From assembly GCA_963969395.1 (NCBI GenBank), contig OZ017795.1, forward strand, positions 13,950,001-14,014,000: 64,000 nt of DNA. The letters run 5' to 3'. The notes beneath the pieces are model-generated. The model saw only the letters and a program-made list of their open reading frames with translations. It made no database searches and was not told the DNA's origin. The translations under genes and the position numbers were made by a program. The first letter of the stretch is position 1. Every line of letters starts with the position of its first letter. Below are positions 56,912-64,000 of this stretch, in pieces. The stretch comes from Pseudoscleropodium purum (taxonomy: Eukaryota > Streptophyta > Bryopsida > Hypnales > Brachytheciaceae).

Positions 56912-57995
56912 GTGTGTTGTAGGCTATGCGTAGGAGATTAGCAACATTGTTGGTGGTATAGGGTGATCGTGCCTGTGTAAGGCTAGCTCACTTGGTTGTG
57001 GCTTTGCGAGGTTGTATGCATTCAGAAGTCAGAACATTGAAGTTCTGGAATCTGGAGTTAACTGCTTGGTGATTAAATAATTATGACATCTTAATTGCTC
57101 TGATTCCCTCTTCCTCGTGTTTGAATGCGGGAGTACCATTTTTTCAAATTTGTAGGCATGTATTCAATCCTTGGTTAGTTGGTTCTTTCGCCCTTGTGTT
57201 TCAAAAATGAAAATTTCGTGGTTTTAGCGTCGCATTCAATGCAATTACAAATGGAGGCTTTGAGATGTTGCTCGCTGTGCGTGTTGGCTCATTGGTGGGG
57301 AACTGGGAGTGGGGAGAGTCGCAGCCTTGCAAGAGTTAGAATTTAACCCCGACCCGTGTGTGTTTGCGATGTCGTGTATTTTCTCACTTTCAATTTGTCT
57401 TGTTTGCTTTTCATTGATGTCATTGATGTTGTTGTTTGTTTTATTTGTTGCTTATATTACTTGCAAGCTTTGTTTGCTGCTCTGGGTTTTTTGTGTTGGG
57501 ATGCAAGATTTTTAGTAAGCAATGGCATTGTGACTAAAATTGTTGGACAACTTCAAAGTATGTATGTTTGGAACCTCACATAATTGTTATGGGATTGGAA
57601 AGTATTTGCCTACAAGTGGGCAGATGGCAACAAAACCAATTCCTTCACTCAATGTTCTTCTAATTGGGGAGGATGTCATACGTGTGTCAAAGACATAGCT
57701 CTTCCAATCGTTGGCACTTGTGCCTCGATTCTGGTTGTTGTCGAAGGTGATCGTGATTTCGCCAGAGTGTGCCCAACCTATAAAAGCTACCAGTGATGTT
57801 GATGGGCCTTGTGGCAAGAGAAAGAAGAAGTGTAATTCTGTTTCCGGTGTGCACAAAAGGTGAAAGACTTCTCCAACAATCCTAATGAGGAGGTGGCAGG
57901 AGGTTTGGACTTGCAAATTTACGTGGGCCAAAGGAGAATTTGATGCAAGCAGAAACCTAACAGGAGTAGTCTACTGAAGTTGTACTACTATCAAT

Positions 57996-60555
57996 GGTAG
58001 GAAAAAAGTAATTGTACCAAAAGGTGACAATTTGGAGAAGCACGAGGGCAAGCGTATGTGCAAATTTGATGGGGAGCTCTTTGATCACTTAAAGAAAGGT
58101 GATACCTATGTAAAGAGCAACTGCAAGCACTTGCAATTTACAAAATTGTAGGCTAATGGTAAGCAAGAGCAGAGCAACTCGTAGCCACTTTGGAGGGCGA
58201 AATGAAGAGAAAGGGAGTGCAATTCTCCACCCTTTTTCAAATTCTAACTAATGGTCATCTAATGTGTGACTACAAACCTGAGCAATATCTTCTAAGGCAT
58301 CTTAAGGTGAAAAATGTATCAAAGAAACATTGGTCAGAAACATCTGGATGGAAAATGGCGAAACATTTGCATTCATGTGTGTTGTCAACCTTGATGGCTA
58401 TGGTTCGATCAACTAGTTTTATCTCCATCAGCACCAACAAGGTCACGGCAATTGACACCCTTTCCTGGATCGGTGTGTATGTCTACATTGTGCGGTCATA
58501 GGAATGAGTACCACATTTTTTGCATCTCTCTTGTATAGCTGATAGCGGCAGTACAAGTACTTTGACTAACGTGATTATATATGCCCTATTAGATGAAGGG
58601 GGACTAACTCATGAGCAGATCACTAGTAGGTTGGTATCCTTTGGTGTTGCCGGAGTCAACACCTTCCAAGGTCCGAAGATTGGAGTCACCACCCAAATTC
58701 AGGAGAAATAGACACCTTTTAGTATTGGTGCATCTTGTGCTAGCTATAGGATCAACCTTATGGTTGAAACCTTGTCTAATTATCTTCTAGTTTGTTGCTT
58801 AGAGAGGCTTTTCTAGTCTCTGCATTTATACTTTTGCCATAGCAACAAGCGGCATTCCTGAGCTCAAGAAGTTGGCTAATCTCATGGAAACTAAGGGAAA
58901 CAAAATGTTACAGAATGTTGAGACGCGTTGGATATCTATAAGGAGTCTAGCGTAAAGGATTCTCAATGAGTACAAAATTGTGCTGGTCAAAATGGGCCTG
59001 GACTTGTCTTCTACTATAGGTCAGAAACCCAATTCAACAACTGCCAATAATTTTGACCTCCTTTCTGATGTAGAGGTTCTTTTGTCTTTGGCTTGTTTTG
59101 TTCCTCTGTTGAATACAGTGCATTGTCTCATAAAACTTTCTTCCAGCTTGGGATGTATTCATCTATAACTTTTTGCAGTTAATCAAAGTTTGCTAAGGTG
59201 ATTTGGCAAAAATGTTTATAGACCGAGATATGTCATTCAATGCACAGGACTTCAAGTAGTACAATGACCTTGTTGACCTCAAATGTAAAGAAGTGCTGCT
59301 GCGGTGGAGTGAATTGACGGGCGGTAATGGTGTATCGCACCTTCTCTTTGACTTCCAGTGTACACATATTTTTGTCTAGTGCCATAGCAGGGAGACAGGA
59401 GAACACATCTTTGTGATTGAGGAAGAATTCCTTAACATCTATGGGAGTATCTACTGACAATTTGTAGGCAAGCCCACATTTTTATTCACATTTCATTTGT
59501 TTTTCTTTCTTCAGTTGGTGTGCACGTTCTAATTCAAGGCTTAAGAGCTTACAGACCTTTCTTTATTTTTTTTCATTCCTTTAGTTGTTGTGCAGGTTTC
59601 CATCATAGGGCTTGAGGTACATGTCTGTTTCCATATTTTTTTCTTGAGTTCCTGTAGTGCAAGTTTTCATTAGGGGCCTTAGGGCACACGTTTGTTTTCA
59701 ATTTTTTTTCTTGAGCTGTTGTAGTGCAAGTTGTCTTTGGGAGCTTGGAGGCTCACGTATCTTTTTAAATTTTTTTTGTTTGTAGCTGCTATGCAATGTG
59801 CATTGTACAGGTTCTCATCGGGGCTCACGTGGTGACATATCTTTCCATTTCTTTTTGCCATTCAATTCCCCATCGTAGGTTCAGTCCTTGGTCTTGTTTT
59901 CTGCGGCTTTGTAATTCAAGCCCTAGTCTCGTTTCTGTGGCTTATTGGTTGCCATTCCCTAGATTGGTTTGGTGTGCAGAGGTTGCTCAGTCCCTTTGTA
60001 ATGAGCTAGACATGAGATTTCCTCAACAAGAGCTCTTAGATGCTTTTGGTATCATTTACCCTCAATATTGGCAACAAGAAGGGGGCAGAAGAAAGCTTTG
60101 CACAACACTTATTGGTACTTAAGAAGTTTTATTGTCATTCTAAAACTCTAAGTGCGAATATGCTTGGTGGTGGAAACTCTTACACGGTACTAGAGATGTT
60201 ATCGGAGTCTAAGTTTAACAACTAGTAGGGCCTTTTCAAAATTACTATAAAGGCTAACTGCATAGTTGCATGTGCACTACCTTTTCATGTCAATCCGGAT
60301 ATTAAACTATGGCAGACCATATTTTAGTCAAGGCACTTGATGAAACTAATCTTAGAGTATTTCAAAGTGGCCGAGATTGGGTGCTATCTAGTTCTAGGCT
60401 CAATTGAAGATGAGAGAACTTTCTCTACTTTGAAGTTCTTGAAGTCTTGCCAAAAGAATCGCCTTGGAAAGCACTTGCCTCTTGTTGTCTACATGTTTGG
60501 GCAAAAATATTACACTTTACAAAATTTCCCATACAAGGAGGACATAGAATCATAG
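57996..60555 (+). pseudogene. hAT-superfamily transposase remnant (BED-type, DUF4371-like)
   Basis: Pieces of one transposase occur in order on the plus strand but in changing frames with stops. 57996-58152: BED-finger-like block GDNLEKHEGKRMC...KKGDTYVKSNCKH. 58190-58501: HWSETSGWKMAKHL and ISTNKVTAIDTLSWIGVYVY, the start of the RNase-H-like region. 58520-58711: TNVIIYALLDEGGLTHEQIT and FGVAGVNTFQGPK. About 58860-59168: KLANLMETKGNKML, VETRWISIRSLA, then FDLLSDVEVLL. 59990-60115: RFPQQELLDAFGIIYPQYW. 60337-60555: the C-terminal dimerisation block EYFKVAEIGC, LGSIEDERTFSTLKF, NRLGKHLPLVVYMFGQKYYT. At least several frameshifts and stops, plus a foreign insert at 59233-59460, make it inactive. 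Terminal inverted repeats were not located. Confidence 0.8.
59233..59460 (-). mobile_element. Possible Ty3-type polyprotein fragment nested in the hAT remnant
   Basis: A 75-codon minus frame contains KEFFLNHKDVFSCLPAMALD and VRYTITARQFTPPQQHFFTF, then EVNKVIVLLEV. The order (DVF, then a run ending RQF.P.Q, then EV.K...L) is that of the segment just before the reverse-transcriptase domain in Ty3-like pol. It interrupts the hAT frame in the opposite direction. Short and diverged, so tentative. Confidence 0.4.
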
Positions 60556-61835
60556 AAGATCACTGTGAGGGTTGACCATTACAAGGATGTTTGATCTTTG
60601 GGCGGTTCTACAGTATCTTTCCCTTCCACATGCCTTTCCTTAGTTTTCATGAGATTATGCATGTTTTGGGGCTCATTTTCACTTAGTTTTTTTTAACATT
60701 GGACATGGGGTGGAATGCAATCCCTCATGCATACTTAGAAAGCTGGAGTGAAGCCTGTTGCAAGGAGTGAAGCCTGCTGTGACTTGTTGTTACTAATCTG
60801 GTTTTTACTTATAACGTGTGTTGTTTGTTTAGTGTTGCATGTAGAACAGTAACACTGCAATTGGGCAATCTTAGAAGGGTTCAATCCCCTTGTTAGTGCA
60901 AAATTGCCATAGTAAATATTTTAGTGCTTAGATTTGAAATCAAATTCTTCTTTGAAGAATGCCTTGTACCAATTTGCTGAAATACAAATCTTGTAAAAAT
61001 CGCTTTGTTTGATATACTTTGTTGCAATGGGAGCCATTTGGTTGTTTAAAATTAGCAATAGGACCCTTCTTGTTGTTTGGTAATTTTGCAATTATACATA
61101 TCGAAATTGTGTCAAAGTAGCATTTTGTGTTGCACAATGGTTTTCCACATGTTGCAAATTGCACTTCACCATGAAAAAATAATTTATGCAAAATACCACA
61201 ACTTTATATAATTTTATCAACCTGCTTTTACCCACAGCTTTCGGTGTCTCAGAAACAGCTAGGGAGAAAGCAAGGGTATATAGCCTTCAGGCGAACCCCT
61301 ATAAACCGGTTCTGGGATGGCTGGTTAGCACTCTACGGTATGCTTCCAACTGAACAGAGAACTTTCACGTTCAGTTTCCAAGAGGTGCAAAACACTCCTG
61401 GGCGAACAAGCCATGCGCGGGCATTGCTCTCTTCAAGCTGACAAGTGTTCTCACATTAGAACGGCAAAATGCAGTACGTTCCAAGTGTTCCCACGTGGCT
61501 TACACCTGTCGCCCTCAAGGAGTCTCTGCCAGCACGGGTGAGCTCTTCACGGCACTCCCAAAATCTACGAAACTAGTCTATCTCGACCTCTCGTACAATC
61601 AATCTTTGCAAATGTAGATACTGAACTTTCGTAGATTTCAGTGTCCAATCCTCTCTAGAGTCCCATAAGAAGGGGCCGCCACCTCCAGATCTATGTACAA
61701 GTAACTGCAATTCCTGCTGTTTCATGAACTTCTGATTTTTGCCTATTTGCTTACTATTTCTGTGTCGTTAATTTCTGTGGTAGGATACCCTTTGAGAGAA
61801 ATTTGTTCCATTTGAGGGATTCGTAGCTAGCAACC
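60556..61835. other. Intergenic region and promoter of the LEA gene
   Basis: 60.56-61.2 kb is AT-rich, with no recognised feature. From 61.2 kb the composition becomes more balanced; a frame at 61244-61441 is unsupported. The ABRE at 61491 is listed separately. No clear TATA box was seen before ATG 61836. Confidence 0.45.
61491..61500. promoter_or_regulatory. ABRE / G-box (CCACGTGGCT)
   Basis: A perfect palindromic CCACGTGG core with the extended ABRE form ACGTGGC, 336 bp upstream of the LEA start codon. bZIP factors of the ABF/ABI5 group bind this element in ABA- and drought-induced plant genes, and LEA genes are classic targets. Function here is inferred from sequence and context. Confidence 0.65.
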
Positions 61836-62621
61836 ATGCAGGCTGTGAAGAGTGCCGCTGTGTCCGCCAAGGAGAAGGCGTCCAACGTCTCCGCCAAGGT
61901 GGAGGAGAAGATGAACAAGGGCAAGGCCTCGGCCAACGAGAAGGTACAAACCAATAACAATCCCCGGTTTCCTCATGGCATTGCCACTGCTGCTCTTGAT
62001 ATTGTGCAGCTGCTCAACAGTCCCGTTGTGTTTGAACTTCTCGGGAAAGGGTCTATCGTTGTCATCTACTTCTAATGTTGATGGTTTAATTGTACCCTGG
62101 GATGTTGAACTCAAAAGTCTACTCCTCTGTCTGTATGTCGTGACTTTGAGCACTATGGGATTCCATTCTGGGACTTTGATTGAACAGAAAAGATTGAGAC
62201 AAATAAGTATTGTCTTGCTCTTCTTGGATGTGTCGCTATTGCTCTTTGTAATTAGCTTGTCAAAATGTTAGTACCATTTCTGCTTTCTTGCATCGTTTAA
62301 CAAACCCCAATGCGAGCTCAAGAATATCTATTACTGTGTGTACAGTACCGCTTTGTCGCTCTGGCTCAGCAGGGATTTTAACGGCATGAGGTTGGTTTGC
62401 AGACTGATAAGGTGTTGGCTTCGGACGAGGTTGGCAAGCACGAGGCGGAAGCCCGCAAGCACGAGCGGAAGCACGAGGCGGAAGCGGAGACGGGACAGAA
62501 GAAGGTGGATCACGAGAAGGAGAAGATTGGCTTGAAGCAGGATGTTAATGCTCGCCAGGCCGCTGCGGATGAGGCATACAAGACCGCTGACACGGGTGCT
62601 CCTAACCACACCCAAGTGTAG
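61836..62621 (+). CDS. LEA_1 family (group 4) late embryogenesis abundant protein
   Basis: A small desiccation-protective, intrinsically disordered protein. Two exons, 61836-61943 and 62403-62621, joined in phase 0 at GCCAACGAGAAG|GTACAA...GCAG|ACTGAT, give 108 residues. The N-terminal 75 residues are Lys/Ala/Glu-rich and helix-prone (MQAVKSAAVSAKEKASNVSA, then KVEEKMNKGKASANEKTDK), matching the LEA_1 (PF03760) start of plant LEA4 proteins. The second exon has internal near-repeats of KHEAEA/KHERKHEAEAE and then KKVDHEKEKIGLKQDV. No Cys or Trp is present, as expected. The C-terminus (TADTGAPNHTQV) is shorter than in Arabidopsis LEA4-5. Coding GC is far above that of the flanks. The ATG chosen is the first in frame and has a good context (GCAACCATGC). 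Confidence 0.88.
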
Positions 62622-64000
62622 TTCTGCATGTGTGTATATGAACCTCTATGCCTTTGTAGATATTGCGGGAGGTATTAATTGTTTCGGCGTTGATTTGAGA
62701 TTGTGCGTAGCATTCATGGAAGGCACTGTCCGGACATTGTAGGAGTGCCTGGCGTTTGTTCCTCTGTAAACCATTTTGTGTAATTTAATTCGCGTTGCAC
62801 GCACTTGGGTTTTCCTGAAACGTTTCTCCATTGCATTCTGTTCGATACCTTCCGTGCACTCCAAGACGTTCTGATAGCTTGCACATGCATCATGGAACTT
62901 CGATTTTGTATGATTACATTCTTGCAATACGCATGTGTGTGCAGCGTGTGTGTTTGGGAAATGCTGAGAGAAATGTGGAATTTGGATGTAAACGAGGAAG
63001 TGAAGTGACTATTAATGTGTGGTTCCCTTCCATTAATCTGTCTTTGCAGGGATCTATTGAACTTGGTTCCTGTCAATTAAAACATTTCATTTCAAAAGCT
63101 TTGTAGAAGTTAAATCATACTCCGTACAATTTGGATTGCTTACTGTAGGCAAAGTGCAAGCCAATTCAGGTAGGAACTCTCAAATGTGCAATTGACCTGA
63201 AACCGCCATCTATACTTTGTGTAAATCTCCAAAGTCTACATCTCCAAAGTCAGTTCTGTACGCATGTGGAAGTAATGCTTTTAGAATGAATCTTTGTTTG
63301 TTAGTAATTTTTGCATGCAATATCCAAATGTCATGTTTTCTAATATGTTGGAATTTCCTTTCACTTGCCAACAAGAATATATTTTAAAATCTAGTTTAAT
63401 AATAGCAAATATGCTCAGTAGCAAAAAGTGGCAATTTTGGGAGTGTCTACCTTTACAGATCTCAATTTCATTGACAAGACGTCACATGCATAGTGTCGAA
63501 TGAATTTGAAAATGGTTTTGAAACATTTTCATTCAAACAACTAGAGAAGAAGTTACTTCATGTTATTATGGAAGTTTGAAGAAGAAAATAGTTATAATTT
63601 GAAAGAAAATTAGTTTCAAAGGTAGCCATGTTAATTTAAAATTCAGCTTTGTTCAATATGATTTGCAATTACTTTATTTTTATTGTCAATTTTTTCTTAG
63701 AACTTTGAATACACTTTTTGTACCTTGGCATGTTGGTAAATATGATTTTAGATTTTTGTACACAAAAATTGAAGGAAATTGGCATCTATAAAATTCAAAA
63801 TTTAAAATATCAACAATGTGACAAATATGCAAATGATGTTGGATTTCACAATATTTGAGTTTTTTGGGAAACTGAGAGCATGGGATTGTGGGCAGTTGAA
63901 GATATCTTGAATTTTAAACTCTTTTTTTGTTTTGCAACCTTCTTTAAAGGCTTTTTTATCTGTCGGATGGGTGAACCAATGCAATGTTGAACTATGGCTA
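62622..64000. other. 3' flank of the LEA gene, AT-rich intergenic
   Basis: Probable 3' UTR in the first few hundred bases, then AT-rich sequence. No coding frame or repeat recognised. Confidence 0.5.

Larger units (their letters stand above)
52156..57995. other. AT-rich intergenic DNA, repeats
   Basis: About 5.8 kb. 54.54-54.85 kb contains two arms of an inverted segment around the words GACTCTCAACC.AAGTTT/GGTTGAGAGTC. 55105-55760 is the second copy of the dispersed repeat; 56208-56228 a G run; 56235-56370 a tandem duplication. 57.0-57.99 kb is the left flank of the transposase remnant; a frame at 57584-57796 (TCVKDIALPIVGTCASILV) could belong to the same element but I do not recognise it. 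Confidence 0.45.

Overview
This is nuclear DNA of a land plant. The genes have many short GT-AG introns, B3 transcription-factor and plant-type LTP and LEA families are present, short CCCTAAA (plant telomere type) motifs occur in introns, and the rest is AT-rich repeat sequence. A gene resembling the N-terminus of the centriole protein CEP295 (34990-39907) suggests a lineage with flagellate sperm (bryophyte, lycophyte, fern or similar) rather than a flowering plant. I cannot name the species.

Layout: 1-2.3 kb degenerate tandem duplications; 2.3-2.8 kb a lipid-transfer-type protein (-); 2.8-12.9 kb AT-rich repeats without a supported gene; 13.0-16.6 kb a two-B3-domain transcription factor (-, 4 exons); 16.6-18.3 kb a divergent promoter region whose last 520 bp are a tandem duplication; 18.3-28.6 kb the exocyst subunit SEC3 (+, 25 coding exons, 907 residues); 28.6-35 kb intergenic; 35.0-39.9 kb the CEP295-like gene (+); 41.7-44.0 kb deoxyhypusine hydroxylase (-, 5 exons); 44-49 kb AT-rich repeats; 49.2-50.7 kb Mago nashi (-, 3 exons); 51.7-52.2 kb a secreted 25-residue-repeat protein whose frame carries two stop codons (-); 52.2-57 kb AT-rich repeats with a 21-G run; 58.0-60.6 kb a decayed hAT-like transposase (+) with a probable Ty3-type fragment inside it in reverse; 61.8-62.6 kb a group LEA_1 protein (+) with an ABRE/G-box upstream; then AT-rich sequence to 64 kb.

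The intact genes are mostly unrelated housekeeping functions (secretion, translation-factor maturation, exon-junction complex), so no operon-like cooperation is implied. The clearest unexplained structural pattern is local: at more than a dozen places, including all three introns of the B3 gene, one SEC3 intron and the SEC3 5' flank, a 50-260 bp segment is present as two adjacent diverged copies. The most interesting biology is the CEP295-like gene and the broken secreted repeat gene. Exon boundaries were read by eye from splice motifs, reading phase and remembered family sequences; no database search was run.
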